Positions 26,824-35,675 of a stretch of 64,000 nt of DNA are shown here, piece by piece. Below the pieces are notes generated by a model. It was given only the letters and a program-made list of their open reading frames with translations, made no database searches and was not told the origin of the DNA. A program made the translations under genes and the position numbers. Each line of letters begins with the position of its first letter. Position 1 is the first letter of the stretch. The DNA lies in NCBI GenBank assembly GCA_900473045.1, contig UCKS01000056.1, positions 62,001 through 126,000 of the forward strand. The letters run 5' to 3'. Origin of the DNA: Hyphomicrobiales bacterium. GTDB lineage: Bacteria > Pseudomonadota > Alphaproteobacteria > Rhizobiales > Rhizobiaceae.

Positions 26824-29303
26824 TATTCCGCTGCGGCGATCTGCGGTAGGTCGCCCGAAGGAATGCGGCAGGTTACTTCCGTGCCTTCACCTTCGCGGCT
26901 GCGGATCGATACGGTGCCGTGATGCAGGCTGACGAAGCTTTCGACGATCGACAGACCAAGGCCCGCACCGCCGTGCTGGCCATGGCTTTCGAACCGTTTG
27001 AACACGGTGTCGAGAACATCCTGCGGAATGCCGGCACCATTGTCGGTGACACTGAAGACGAAGTCGCTGTTGTCGCGGCGGCATTTCAGGCTGACCGTGC
27101 TGCCATCCGGCGCAAAATTGGCCGCGTTGGTCAAAAGCTTGATGAGGATCTGCTTCAGGCGCTGATGATCGGCAACGAACAGGCCGAGCATGTCCGGGGT
27201 ATCGATCTGCAGGGTGACGGCGCTTTCCTGCAGCCTGTCGGCCATTTGCAGCGACACTTCGTCGAGGAAATCCGTCAGGTTGATTTCCGAGAGGTCGAGT
27301 TCGACGATGCCGGCATCGACGGTCGCCAGATCGAGGATGTCGTTGACGATCGTCAACAACAGGGAGGACGAGGTGGAGATGTGATCGACATATTCCGCCT
27401 GCCGCTCCGTCAGTGATCCGAAAGCGGGCGTTTTCAGGAGATCGGCAAAGCCGATAATATTGGTCAGCGGCGAGCGCAGCTCGTAGGATACGTGCTGAAC
27501 GAAGTCGTTCTTCAAGTGATCGGCCATCCGCAAGGCATCGTTCTTTTCGGTCAGCGCGCGCTCGACCCGTGCGCTGTCGGTGATATTGACGAACGTGAGC
27601 ATGGTCTGGGCGTTTGGCAGCGGAATGACGGCAAAATCGAGAATCAACCCAGTGCGTAGCTCCAGAATACCTTGGCAGGACGGACGTTCGTCATCGAAGC
27701 TGGTGATGAGATGCGAAAACTGCTTCCAGCCGTCTGGCTGGTCGTAGGATGGCGCGCAGGCCTGCTCGATGGCGCGAATATGCGTGCCGGGCTTGGCCTC
27801 GATCTCGCTGACGCCCCAAAGCGCGCGGAAGGCTGGATTGGATAGTTTGATGCGGCCATCGGGGCCAAACACGGCGACGCCTTCGGACAGATGGTCGATG
27901 GTCTCGCCCTGCACCTGGACCAGCGTGTTGTAGCGGGTTTCCAGATCGACCTTTTCCGTCAGGTTCTCGAACACCCAGGTCGCTCCGCCTTGCGGGCGGG
28001 CGGTGGCGAAAACGCGCAGGGTCTGGCCGTTGGGCAGGTGCCAGAGGTCCGATTGCGTCTCGATCGCCTGATAGACGGCAAGAGCCGAGTCTTTCCACTG
28101 CTTCCAGTTCAGCTGTTCCGGCAGTTTGCCGACGGCGCGCAGACGGTCGAGGATCTCGCCATTACCCGGCTTGCGCTCGAGGAAGCCCATGTCGAGGTCC
28201 CACAGCCGCTGGAAAGCCTGGTTGTAGAATTGCAGTTGCTGGCTGCCATCGAAGATCGCCACCGGCGTTGCCAGATGATCGAGCGTTTCGGCGTGGCTCT
28301 TCAGGGTGCGGTTGAGCTCCTCGCGCACCGCCTCGACGTCGGAGACGTTGATTGCCATGCCTGCCGAACCGCTCGTGCTCTTGGCGTCCACAACGTCGAA
28401 GAACGTCCGGTTTCCACGCACAACGGTCGAGACTTTTTCGCGATAGGGCGAATCATAGGTGCTGATGACGCGGATCTTCTCGCGGGCAACAGTTGCCAGA
28501 AGCTCGCGGCTTTCCTTGACTGCTGCAGATGGATCGGCCGCTTCGACGGCTTCCGCATAGGCCTCGTTCACCCACAGGAGCCCGCCATCAGGCCCGCGCT
28601 GCCAGACGGGCAGATCGATCGCATCGAGCAGCGTGTGCAGGTTGGCCAGCGCGCCGTGCAGGCGGTCGCGCTCCATCTTCACTTCCGCAAGCTCGGCTCG
28701 CAGATTGTTCAGTGCGACAAAACGGACGAAGGCGCGGCCGCCGGAAACGCGGCCCTGGGCCTCGATGATTTCACTGCGGCTGGTTTCGACGACGAGGTCG
28801 AAGCTTTCGGCATTCGAACGCAGCCGTTCGATGGCTTTTTCCAGATCGGATGCCGATTGCGATTTAATCCAGCGGCCGAAAGCAAGGAAGTCTCGGTCAT
28901 CCTGCGGTGCGCCGGTCTCGGCCGGCAGTTGGCCGAGAAATTCAGGTTTGTTCGATTGGCCTTCCCAGACCACAATACGGCGGTTCTTGTCGGCAATCAG
29001 CGCCTGGAACCGTGAAATCCGGTGGTTGGCGTCGGCCAGCGCCGTGTTCAGTTCTCGATTGTCGATTTCCATATTGCCGCGCTGGCGGATCAGCCAGATG
29101 GCCGACAGCATGGCCGCAGAAATGACGCCGATCAGCAGGGAAAAGGTCACGACCTCGGACGAGCCGAAAAGATTGGCTGTCGCCGCGCCCTCAGCCGCTG
29201 CAAACGCGGGGCAGGCGAAAGCCACGAGTGTCGAGCTTGCCATGAACCGGCGCAACAGCGACGGAATCCGGCCGCCGGCGCGTTTCGAAGGACCTGTTTC
29301 CAT
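26823..29303 (-). CDS. divL: DivL-like PAS sensor pseudokinase with Tyr replacing the phospho-acceptor His
   Basis: The protein is 826 residues from the ATG at 29303 (GGGGAAG upstream; GTG starts at 29327 and 29324 are alternatives). It has an N-terminal signal-like segment, a membrane segment (about 52-72), several PAS-like repeats (about 220-580) and a histidine kinase core. In the H-box the histidine is Tyr607 (FVQHVSYELRSP), while the ATP-site motifs remain (NAANFAPDG, VTDNGAGIP, GAGLGLSIV). Tyrosine at this position marks DivL, the pseudokinase that binds phospho-DivK and steers CckA and CtrA in Caulobacter. It probably controls cell-cycle polarity here too. It leads the operon tsaE-amgK, murU, addBA. 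Confidence 0.9.
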   Translation of the reverse strand: METGPSKRAGGRIPSLLRRFMASSTLVAFACPAFAAAEGAATANLFGSSEVVTFSLLIGVISAAMLSAIWLIRQRGNMEIDNRELNTALADANHRISRFQALIADKNRRIVVWEGQSNKPEFLGQLPAETGAPQDDRDFLAFGRWIKSQSASDLEKAIERLRSNAESFDLVVETSRSEIIEAQGRVSGGRAFVRFVALNNLRAELAEVKMERDRLHGALANLHTLLDAIDLPVWQRGPDGGLLWVNEAYAEAVEAADPSAAVKESRELLATVAREKIRVISTYDSPYREKVSTVVRGNRTFFDVVDAKSTSGSAGMAINVSDVEAVREELNRTLKSHAETLDHLATPVAIFDGSQQLQFYNQAFQRLWDLDMGFLERKPGNGEILDRLRAVGKLPEQLNWKQWKDSALAVYQAIETQSDLWHLPNGQTLRVFATARPQGGATWVFENLTEKVDLETRYNTLVQVQGETIDHLSEGVAVFGPDGRIKLSNPAFRALWGVSEIEAKPGTHIRAIEQACAPSYDQPDGWKQFSHLITSFDDERPSCQGILELRTGLILDFAVIPLPNAQTMLTFVNITDSARVERALTEKNDALRMADHLKNDFVQHVSYELRSPLTNIIGFADLLKTPAFGSLTERQAEYVDHISTSSSLLLTIVNDILDLATVDAGIVELDLSEINLTDFLDEVSLQMADRLQESAVTLQIDTPDMLGLFVADHQRLKQILIKLLTNAANFAPDGSTVSLKCRRDNSDFVFSVTDNGAGIPQDVLDTVFKRFESHGQHGGAGLGLSIVESFVSLHHGTVSIRSREGEGTEVTCRIPSGDLPQIAAAE

Positions 29304-29394
29304 GGCGTGCTTCCCCGTTTGCACCACATATGATCGATGCGCCGGAAAACCCGAATCACGCGATCATCTGTGTATTCAACACTTTGAAGCGTGC

Positions 29395-29412
29395 CCCGGC
29401 CTTTCGGCCGGG
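29395..29412. other. Short perfect hairpin in the divL-ahcY gap
   Basis: CCCGGCC (29395-29401) and GGCCGGG (29406-29412) pair around a TTTC loop, about 90 bp upstream of the divL start. The rest of the gap 29304-29637 shows no gene and no other clear signal; it should hold the divL promoter. The hairpin may lie in the divL leader. Confidence 0.4.
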
Positions 29413-29637
29413 TACGTTCAAAGCTCATTGGTCCGGTTGCAAATCGCCACGCAGTGCTAAATCGAAATCCCGCCAAAGCAGGCCTCGTTCAATTCCGATT
29501 GCAGTCCGGCATGTCTTCGTCTGTTTGCCGCCTCAACGACAAGACACCCCAATCGTGACGCGTCTGTTCCGCATCTTCGTCACGAATCATTGTGCCAAAA
29601 ACATACGCCTTCGGGGAATCCTCGGGAAGGGCGAACC

Positions 29638-29678
29638 AAAAAAAGAGGCCACGATCTCCTGTCAAGATCGCGGCCTCT
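29638..29678 (-). terminator. Intrinsic terminator of ahcY
   Basis: Reading the minus strand, 14-bp arms (29678-29665 and 29657-29644) pair with one G-U and are followed by a run of six T residues at 29643-29638. It lies 28 bp past the ahcY stop. Confidence 0.85.
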
Positions 29679-29705
29679 ATATGTTGTGGATTATCCGGGT
29701 AAGGA

Positions 29706-31106
29706 CTAGTAGCGGTAGTGTTCAGACTTGAATGGACCCTTCGGCGTCACGCCGATATAGCCTGCCTGCTCTTCCGAAAGTTCCGTCAGCTTGGCGCCAA
29801 GCTTGGCCAGATGGAGGCGTGCGACCTTCTCGTCGAGGTGTTTCGGCAGGATGTGAACACCCTTGTCGTATTGCGCGCCCTTGGTGAACAGTTCGATCTG
29901 GGCAAGCACCTGGTTGGAGAACGAGGCCGACATCACGAAGGACGGGTGGCCTGTGGCGTTGCCGAGATTGAGCAGGCGGCCTTCCGACAAAAGGATCATG
30001 CGGTTGCCCTTCGGGAATTCGATCAGGTCGACCTGCGGCTTGATGTTGGTCCATTTCAGGTTGCGCAGCGCGGAAACCTGAATTTCATTGTCGAAATGGC
30101 CGATATTGCCGACGATCGCCATGTCCTTCATCTCGCGCATGTGGTCCATGCGGATGACGTCCTTGTTGCCGGTCGTGGTGATGAAGATGTCGGCGGAGGA
30201 CACGACGTCTTCCAGCTGAACGACTTCAAAGCCGTCCATGGCGGCCTGCAGGGCGCAGATCGGATCGACTTCCGTGACCTTGACGCGGGCGCCGGCGCCG
30301 GAAAGCGAAGCGGCAGAACCCTTGCCGACGTCGCCGTAACCGCAGACGACGGCAACCTTGCCGGCCATCATCACGTCGGTGCCGCGGCGGATACCGTCAA
30401 CCAGTGATTCCTTGCAGCCATACTTGTTGTCGAACTTCGACTTGGTAACCGAATCGTTAACGTTGATGGCCGGGAAGGGCAGCAGGCCCTTGGCATGCAG
30501 CTGATAGAGACGGTTGACGCCGGTGGTGGTTTCTTCGGTCACGCCCTTGATCGCGTCGCGCTGCTTGGTGAACCAGCCCGGCGAAGCGGCAAGGCGCTTC
30601 TTGATCTGGGCGACGAGGATTTCTTCTTCCTCGGATTCCGGCTTCGACAGAACGTCCTCGCCGGCTTCGGCGCGGGCACCGAGCAGGATGTACATGGTGG
30701 CGTCGCCGCCGTCATCGAGGATCATGTTGGAGACGCCGCCGTCGGCCCATTGGAAGATCTGGTCCGTGTAGGTCCAGTACTCTTCAAGGCTTTCGCCCTT
30801 GACCGCAAAGACCGGAACGCCGGTGGCAGCGATGGCTGCTGCGGCGTGGTCCTGCGTCGAGAAGATGTTGCAGGATGCCCAGCGCACGTCGGCGCCGAGA
30901 GCAACCAGCGTCTCGATCAACACTGCCGTCTGGATGGTCATGTGCAGCGAACCGGTGATGCGGGCGCCCTTCAGGGGCTTGGTCGTGCCGAATTCCTCAC
31001 GGCAGGCGATCAGGCCCGGCATTTCGGTCTCGGCGATGGTGATTTCCTTGCGGCCGAAATCGGCAAGGCCGATATCTGCAACCAGATAGTCGTTTTTCGT
31101 GCTCAT
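29706..31106 (-). CDS. ahcY: S-adenosylhomocysteine hydrolase
   Basis: The 466-residue enzyme splits S-adenosylhomocysteine into adenosine and homocysteine, relieving product inhibition of methyltransferases. Landmarks are [20 protein letters not shown], the NAD Rossmann motif [13 protein letters not shown], and the C-terminal [11 protein letters not shown] with NAD-contacting Lys and Tyr. The length includes the insertion typical of proteobacterial enzymes. The ATG at 31106 has GGAG upstream and gives the standard [13 protein letters not shown] promoter and palindromic operator lie upstream and a strong terminator follows, so it is probably a single-gene unit. Confidence 0.97.
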   Translation of the reverse strand: MSTKNDYLVADIGLADFGRKEITIAETEMPGLIACREEFGTTKPLKGARITGSLHMTIQTAVLIETLVALGADVRWASCNIFSTQDHAAAAIAATGVPVFAVKGESLEEYWTYTDQIFQWADGGVSNMILDDGGDATMYILLGARAEAGEDVLSKPESEEEEILVAQIKKRLAASPGWFTKQRDAIKGVTEETTTGVNRLYQLHAKGLLPFPAINVNDSVTKSKFDNKYGCKESLVDGIRRGTDVMMAGKVAVVCGYGDVGKGSAASLSGAGARVKVTEVDPICALQAAMDGFEVVQLEDVVSSADIFITTTGNKDVIRMDHMREMKDMAIVGNIGHFDNEIQVSALRNLKWTNIKPQVDLIEFPKGNRMILLSEGRLLNLGNATGHPSFVMSASFSNQVLAQIELFTKGAQYDKGVHILPKHLDEKVARLHLAKLGAKLTELSEEQAGYIGVTPKGPFKSEHYRY

Positions 31107-31213
31107 GAGTATCTCCGGGCTGGTGCCGTGCACGAAGTCCTGACGTTTTGGCAGGACCGGGCAGGGCGCACTAGAATTCGCCACTTCCTGCGGTGGGCAG
31201 GAGGTTTGTTCCT

Positions 31214-31242
31214 CAATTATCAGGAAACGCGAAAGGGAGCAA
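31214..31242 (-). promoter_or_regulatory. Candidate sigma-70-type promoter of ahcY
   Basis: On the minus strand, TTGCTC (31242-31237) and TAATTG (31219-31214) are separated by 17 bp, which resembles -35 and -10 elements. The 5' leader would be about 100 nt. The strong palindrome at 31246-31267 begins four bases upstream of the -35 element, supporting this assignment. The match to consensus is moderate. Confidence 0.45.
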
Positions 31243-31245
31243 CAG

Positions 31246-31275
31246 GACATAAAGAGGTCTTTATGTCTTTATGTC
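31246..31275. promoter_or_regulatory. Perfect 10+2+10 palindrome plus extra half-site upstream of ahcY
   Basis: Arms GACATAAAGA (31246-31255) and TCTTTATGTC (31258-31267) are perfect inverted repeats around GG. A further copy of TCTTTATGTC follows at 31266-31275 in direct orientation. ATAAAG/CTTTAT dyads are typical of ArsR-family operators, and SahR, an ArsR-type regulator, controls ahcY in other proteobacteria; I infer a similar regulator here. The site lies between the HPr stop and the ahcY promoter. Confidence 0.6.
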
Positions 31276-31287
31276 TCTCGCCCGGCA

Positions 31288-31605
31288 TCAGATTTCTTCG
31301 CCGAACTTGTCGGCTACCAGCGCATCAAGGGCGTCGAGCGCCTCCTGTGCCTGACGGCCGCTGGAGGTGACGGAGACCGAACAGCCGGTGCTGGCGGCGA
31401 GCATCATCAGGCCCATGATCGAGGTACCGCCAACGGTCATGCCGTCCTTCGACACGCGGATCTCGGCATCGTAGCCCTCGACCGTCTGCACGAATTTGGC
31501 CGAGGCGCGCGCATGTAGCCCGCGCTTGTTGACGATCAGAAGGTCACGGGAGAGTGTCATGACCGACATCCCGTTATTTGCCACTGAGGACACGGCTTGC
31601 GACAT
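31288..31605 (-). CDS. Phosphocarrier protein HPr of the regulatory PTS
   Basis: The protein is 105 residues from the ATG at 31605 (AGGAAA upstream), which overlaps the EIIA gene by 32 bp; an ATG at 31569, just past the EIIA stop, is the alternative. The phospho-His is His31 in NKRGLHARASAKF. Ser62 in GGTSIMGLMML is the serine that HPr kinase modifies. With no sugar-specific PTS permease in sight, this HPr most likely belongs to the regulatory PTS that signals carbon and nitrogen state. Its EIIA partner and its kinase are encoded immediately upstream. Confidence 0.9.
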   Translation of the reverse strand: MSQAVSSVANNGMSVMTLSRDLLIVNKRGLHARASAKFVQTVEGYDAEIRVSKDGMTVGGTSIMGLMMLAASTGCSVSVTSSGRQAQEALDALDALVADKFGEEI

Positions 31606-31975
31606 TGATATATTTCCTGCCTGCTTCGGACGCTTCGACGAGTGCCTTGTCCATATCGCTTTCGCCACGGACACCGGCCAGTTTGATCAGCATGGGAAGG
31701 TTGACGCCGGCAATGACTTCGACGGTGCCGCTCTGCATCACCGAAATTGCCAGGTTGGATGGCGTGCCGCCGAACATGTCGGTGAGGATGATGACGCCAT
31801 TGCCCTCGTCGGCCGCAAGAACGGCGTGCAGAATATCCTGCCGGCGCTGATCCATGTCATCCTCGGGGCCGATGCAGACAGTCTCGATTGACTTTTGCGG
31901 ACCAACGACATGCTCCAGTGCATGACGAAACTCTTCAGCCAGCTTGCCGTGTGTGACAAGCACAAGTCCGATCAT
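31574..31975 (-). CDS. PTS EIIA component, mannose type (regulatory)
   Basis: The 133-residue protein is an EIIA-Man domain with the phosphorylatable His9 in VLVTHGKLAEEF and the conserved VIILTDMFGGTPSN and AGVNLPMLIKL stretches. It accepts phosphate from HPr. No EIIB or EIIC partner lies nearby, so it is probably regulatory, as in Brucella and Sinorhizobium, where such proteins influence the stringent response and C4-dicarboxylate use. The gap of 147 bp to hprK upstream holds no gene. Confidence 0.92.
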   Translation of the reverse strand: MIGLVLVTHGKLAEEFRHALEHVVGPQKSIETVCIGPEDDMDQRRQDILHAVLAADEGNGVIILTDMFGGTPSNLAISVMQSGTVEVIAGVNLPMLIKLAGVRGESDMDKALVEASEAGRKYINVASRVLSGK

Positions 31976-32122
31976 GGTGTCTTCGCTCCAACTGCATCTG
32001 CAAATCTATAAGGAGGGTCAGATATCGCAATGCAGCAATTTCGTCCACCTTTAGGGCGGACATCTTGGCAAGGAAAAGGCGAATGGCAAGTTAAAAATCC
32101 GGAAATGCTGCTTTAAAAGGCA

Positions 32123-32590
32123 TCATTGTCCTTGAAAATTGGCATTATGAGGTAAAATAAGCCGCAGAATTTCAAAAGAATTCAAGCCTTCGGCCAGGGG
32201 AAGGCGATGCAACGGCAAAAAATCACCGGAAGGCAAAGAAAACCTCTCATTTTCCGGGGGTAAACGCGGCTCAAACGGCGGTTTGACCGGCAGGATGGCA
32301 AAATCGATCACCGCCGCCGGTATCGTCTCGACAGCCACGATCCCTGCGCCGCGGACCTCAGCGAGCCCTGCAATCGAGGCCGGGCGGCGGGCAATGATGC
32401 GGCCGTTGCATACCGAAATCAGCACCTGATCATCGGAAACGAGCGCTGCAAACAGCCCGCAATGCCTTGCCGCCGCCAGACAGGAGAGCGCCAGCATCGT
32501 CTTGCCCGCGCCGGACGGGCCGACAAACAAGAAGCCCTGGGTTCCGAGCACCACGGCGGTCGCGTGAACGTTGACCGCCGGGCTCGTCAT
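32123..32590 (-). CDS. hprK: HPr kinase/phosphorylase, short alphaproteobacterial form
   Basis: The 155-residue protein corresponds to the C-terminal catalytic domain only; the N-terminal domain of Gram-positive HprK (about 310 residues) is absent, as is normal for alphaproteobacteria. Walker A is GPSGAGKT (24-31), followed by LVSDDQVLI and the signature AEVRGAGIV. It phosphorylates and dephosphorylates the seryl site of HPr. Its ATG overlaps the chvG stop by four bases, so kinase synthesis is coupled to the ChvG sensor. Confidence 0.92.
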   Translation of the reverse strand: MTSPAVNVHATAVVLGTQGFLFVGPSGAGKTMLALSCLAAARHCGLFAALVSDDQVLISVCNGRIIARRPASIAGLAEVRGAGIVAVETIPAAVIDFAILPVKPPFEPRLPPENERFSLPSGDFLPLHRLPLAEGLNSFEILRLILPHNANFQGQ

Positions 32591-34368
32591 GAATGGTTTT
32601 CGATCGGAAGCGACAGGATGAAGCGGGCGCCGGTGATCTTGCCGCTGGCATCCATCATGTTCTCGGCCTTCAGCGAGCCGCCATGGGCCTCGGCGATCTG
32701 GCGGGAGATGGAGAGACCGAGGCCCGAATTCTGGCCAAAATCCTCGCCGTCGGGACGGTCGGTATAGAAGCGCTCGAAAATCCGGTCGATGTCTTCGGCC
32801 TGGATGCCCGGGCCGTTGTCCTCGACATAGATGATGCAGCGGCTGCGGGTCCGGGTCAGGCGCAGGACGATGCGCCCGCCCTGGTCCGGAACGAACGACC
32901 GGGCATTCTCGATCAGGTTGGTGATGATCTGGCCGATGCGCAATTCGTAGCCGCCGACATCGAAGCGGGCCTTCGGGTTGTCCTTGCGCTCGACAACGAA
33001 GCTCAGCTCGACGACCTTCTTGCCGCTGCGGATCTGCCGGGAAAGATCGATCAGGCCACCGAGCAGTTTTTCCAGATCGACAGCCTTGGCATCGCTACGG
33101 GCAAGCTCGGCATCCAGCCTCGAGGCATCGGAAATATCGCTGATCAGCCGGTCAAGACGGCGCACGTCGTGCTGGATGACATCCATGAGCCGCTTCTTGG
33201 AATCGTCGGTGCGGGCCAGCGGCAAGGTTTCCACAGCGCTGCGCAGCGAGGTCAGCGGGTTCTTCAATTCGTGGCTGACGTCGGCGGCGAAATTCTCGAT
33301 CGCGGCAATACGATCATAGAGCGCCGTCGTCATTTCGCGCAGCGCAACCGAAAGGTTGCCGATCTCATCCTGGCGGGAAGAGAAATCCGGGATTTCCTCG
33401 CGCTCCTTGGCACCGCCACGCCGCACGCGAACGGCGGCGGCCGATAGGCGCCGGAGCGGGTTGGCGATCGTGCTCGACAAGAGCAGCGACAGGACGACGT
33501 TGACGAGAGCCGCAACCCCAAACACGCGAATGATGGCCAGTCGCTCGGCATGAACGATCTTGTCGATATCACCGGCCTGCGTTGATAGAAGCAACACGCC
33601 GAGAACCGCGCGGAACCGCTGAACTGGCACAGCGACGGAGACGATCAGTTCGCCCTTTTCGGTGACGCGCACAACGGCGCCGCGAACACCGGTCAGCGCA
33701 TTCATGACTTCCGGATAGATCGCGCCGTTACCGCCAGGCGGTTCTTTATAGAGCGGCAGGTTACCCGGCTGCAGCACACGGTTGAACCAGGAGTTGAGCC
33801 GTTCCGACCATGTCACGGCCTCCGGCTCGATCGGCGGCAGGTCGAAACGAAGCACCTGACCGCCGGTATAGAGGTGACGGGAATCCAGCAGAAGATCGGC
33901 GTCGGCATCGAAAAGCCGGGCGCGGGTGCGGGTCGGCGATATCAGCCGCCTAAGGACCGGTGCCACACGCTCCTGGTTGATCGGGAATTCGAGATCCTCG
34001 TCGCTCGGCAGCGGCGTGATGCTTTGGCCTGCCTGCAGTTCCAGCAGCTTCTCGGGATCGATGGTGATCGAGTTGGTATCGACGGAGGCGGACGCCGCGA
34101 TCGCGCCGGCGATGATTTCCCCTTGCGTCAGAAGGCTTTCGACGCGTGCATCGATCAACCCTTCGCGGAACTGGTTCAGATACATGATGCCGCCGACCAG
34201 GACGACGAGTGCCACCAGATTGAAGAACAGGATACGGCGCGTCAGGCTGGAAAAGACGGCGTTGCCGAAGATGCGGCGAATCAACGTGAAGGGATGCGCC
34301 CACGTCCGGCCGGAAGCCGCTCGCGTTTCGCCCTCATCCATATCGATGTTTCGCAAGACTTCGACCAA
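32587..34368 (-). CDS. chvG: Two-component sensor histidine kinase ChvG (ExoS/BvrS)
   Basis: The protein is 593 residues from a TTG at 34368 that has GGGAG eight bases upstream; an ATG at 34341 is the alternative. Two membrane segments (about 46-64 and 280-300) enclose a periplasmic sensor domain. HAMP, the H-box DVSHELKNPL with His366 and an HATPase domain (NLIENARSF, VEDNGPGI, SGLGLSISRQIAEAHGG) follow. ChvG senses acid and envelope state, with periplasmic ExoR as inhibitor in relatives, and phosphorylates ChvI. It governs succinoglycan, motility and host interaction in rhizobia, agrobacteria and Brucella. It is coupled to hprK. Confidence 0.95.
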   Translation of the reverse strand: MVEVLRNIDMDEGETRAASGRTWAHPFTLIRRIFGNAVFSSLTRRILFFNLVALVVLVGGIMYLNQFREGLIDARVESLLTQGEIIAGAIAASASVDTNSITIDPEKLLELQAGQSITPLPSDEDLEFPINQERVAPVLRRLISPTRTRARLFDADADLLLDSRHLYTGGQVLRFDLPPIEPEAVTWSERLNSWFNRVLQPGNLPLYKEPPGGNGAIYPEVMNALTGVRGAVVRVTEKGELIVSVAVPVQRFRAVLGVLLLSTQAGDIDKIVHAERLAIIRVFGVAALVNVVLSLLLSSTIANPLRRLSAAAVRVRRGGAKEREEIPDFSSRQDEIGNLSVALREMTTALYDRIAAIENFAADVSHELKNPLTSLRSAVETLPLARTDDSKKRLMDVIQHDVRRLDRLISDISDASRLDAELARSDAKAVDLEKLLGGLIDLSRQIRSGKKVVELSFVVERKDNPKARFDVGGYELRIGQIITNLIENARSFVPDQGGRIVLRLTRTRSRCIIYVEDNGPGIQAEDIDRIFERFYTDRPDGEDFGQNSGLGLSISRQIAEAHGGSLKAENMMDASGKITGARFILSLPIENHS

Positions 34369-34402
34369 GCCTTCAACTCCCGCTTTCGCGGCCCCTGTAT
34401 GT

Positions 34403-34466
34403 CAATGGCAGCTATTGCCGTTTCAATGGCAGTTTACTGCCGTTCAGTGGCAGACCTGGCTGCCGT
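34403..34466. repeat. Three tandem 21/22-bp units between chvI and chvG
   Basis: Units start at 34403, 34424 and 34445. Units 1 and 2 (CAATGGCAG...TGCCGTT) are nearly identical, and unit 3 (CAGTGGCAG...CTGCCGT) is diverged and one base longer. Each unit contains its own small dyad GGCAG/CTGCC or a close variant. They lie in the 231-bp gap in the chvI-to-chvG transcript, where they could form a row of small stems or serve as repeated protein sites. They are too short, with no spacers, to be CRISPR. Confidence 0.7.
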
Positions 34467-34599
34467 CCGCCGAGGGCGGATTGGAGACCGCGCTTGCGTC
34501 TCTCTTTGGCGCGGAGCCGTATCATACAGCTCCGTCCTTGACCACGCCAGAATTACACCTTGCGGCGATGCCCGGCGTGGGGAGGAGATGGATCCGGCC

Positions 34600-35334
34600 T
34601 CAGGCCGATTCGCGGAAGCGGTAGCCGACGCCGTAAAGCGTTTCGATCATGTCGAAGTCGTTGTCGACCATCTTGAACTTCTTGCGCAGCCGCTTGATGT
34701 GGCTGTCGATGGTGCGGTCGTCGACATAGACCTGTTCGTCATAGGCGGCGTCCATCAGCGAATCTCGGCTCTTGACCACGCCCGGACGCTGCGCCAGCGA
34801 ATGCAGGATGAGGAACTCGGTCACCGTCAGCGTCACCGGCTCGTTCTTCCAGGTGCAGGTGTGGCGTTCCTGATCCATCGAAAGCTGGCCGCGCTCCAGC
34901 GAACGTGCCTGGATATCGGCGGCACTCTTGGCTGCGCCGCTGCCGGTGCTTGCGGCGGCTGCCGCTTCCCGGTTAGCCGAACGGCGCAGGATTGCCTTGA
35001 CGCGCTCGACCAGCAGACGCTGGGAGAACGGCTTGGTGATGAAATCGTCGGCGCCCATCTTCAGGCCGAATAGTTCGTCGATCTCTTCATCCTTTGAGGT
35101 GAGGAAGATCACCGGGATATCGGATTTCTGGCGCAGGCGGCGCAGAAGTTCCATACCGTCCATGCGCGGCATCTTGATATCGAAGATCGCCAGCTGCGGC
35201 GGCCGCGCCAGCAGACCGTCGAGAGCCGAGGCACCGTCGGTATAGGTTTCGACCTTGTAGCCTTCTGCCTCCAGCGCGATCGACACCGAGGTCAGGATAT
35301 TCCGGTCGTCATCGACAAGTGCAATCGTCTGCAT
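34600..35334 (-). CDS. chvI: Two-component response regulator ChvI (BvrR)
   Basis: The 244-residue OmpR-family regulator has a receiver domain with acidic pocket DDD (8-10), phospho-acceptor Asp52 ([13 protein letters not shown]) and switch Lys (FITKPFS). An alanine-rich linker follows, then a winged-helix domain ([25 protein letters not shown]). The ATG at 35334 has GGTGGAG upstream and gives the known [13 protein letters not shown] start. It is the partner of ChvG, encoded 231 bp downstream on the same strand. It is divergent from pckA, a known target of the homologous BvrR/ChvI systems. Confidence 0.96.
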   Translation of the reverse strand: MQTIALVDDDRNILTSVSIALEAEGYKVETYTDGASALDGLLARPPQLAIFDIKMPRMDGMELLRRLRQKSDIPVIFLTSKDEEIDELFGLKMGADDFITKPFSQRLLVERVKAILRRSANREAAAAASTGSGAAKSAADIQARSLERGQLSMDQERHTCTWKNEPVTLTVTEFLILHSLAQRPGVVKSRDSLMDAAYDEQVYVDDRTIDSHIKRLRKKFKMVDNDFDMIETLYGVGYRFRESA

Positions 35335-35598
35335 CGTATAGGGCTCCACCATTTCGCTGCGCCTCCGAGGCCGACCCGGTTGTCCGGGGCTCTGCTGCGG
35401 TAAGACGCGTTTCATGAGTATAAAGGTGGAACAAATTGTGGCGAAGTAAAATGCAAAAGCAATGAGGATGACGCCGAGCGGGCGTTTCCGGTCAAAAATC
35501 GACGCTTGAAAAGGCTCGATTCAACCGATTAAAAAAGCGATATTTTCTTTTAAATCGATTAATATACTGAAATCATTATATTTTTTACGACAGCAACC

Positions 35599-35627
35599 TT
35601 GTCTTTTCTCTGCTGTCCTTCTATGGT
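35599..35627 (+). promoter_or_regulatory. Candidate pckA promoter in the chvI-pckA divergent gap
   Basis: TTGTCT (35599-35604) and TATGGT (35622-35627) are 17 bp apart and about 50 bp upstream of the pckA start. The rest of the 341-bp gap (35335-35675) has no gene. Its middle (about 35518-35590) is very AT-rich for this genome, with repeated CGATTAA words and the palindrome AATCGATT at 35553-35560; this is a likely binding area for regulators of one or both divergent genes. Confidence 0.45.
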
Positions 35628-35675
35628 TGCTCATATTCAACGTTCTGTCGGCAAACCACGGAGGAAAGCTGGACC

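Noticed and set aside
31107-31213. Possible SAH or SAM riboswitch in the ahcY leader
   Set aside because: Small stems are present (GTCCTG/CAGGAC and a CCTCCTGC region), but I see no conserved core of the SAH, SAM-II or SAM-V classes; the DNA palindrome upstream explains regulation better.
34403-34466. CRISPR array
   Set aside because: Repeats are contiguous 21/22-bp units with no spacers and no cas genes nearby.
35545-35565. CtrA-type site (TTAA-N7-TTAA) in the chvI-pckA gap
   Set aside because: The spacing in TTAAATCGATTAA is five, not seven, and the surrounding bases do not match the CtrA consensus.
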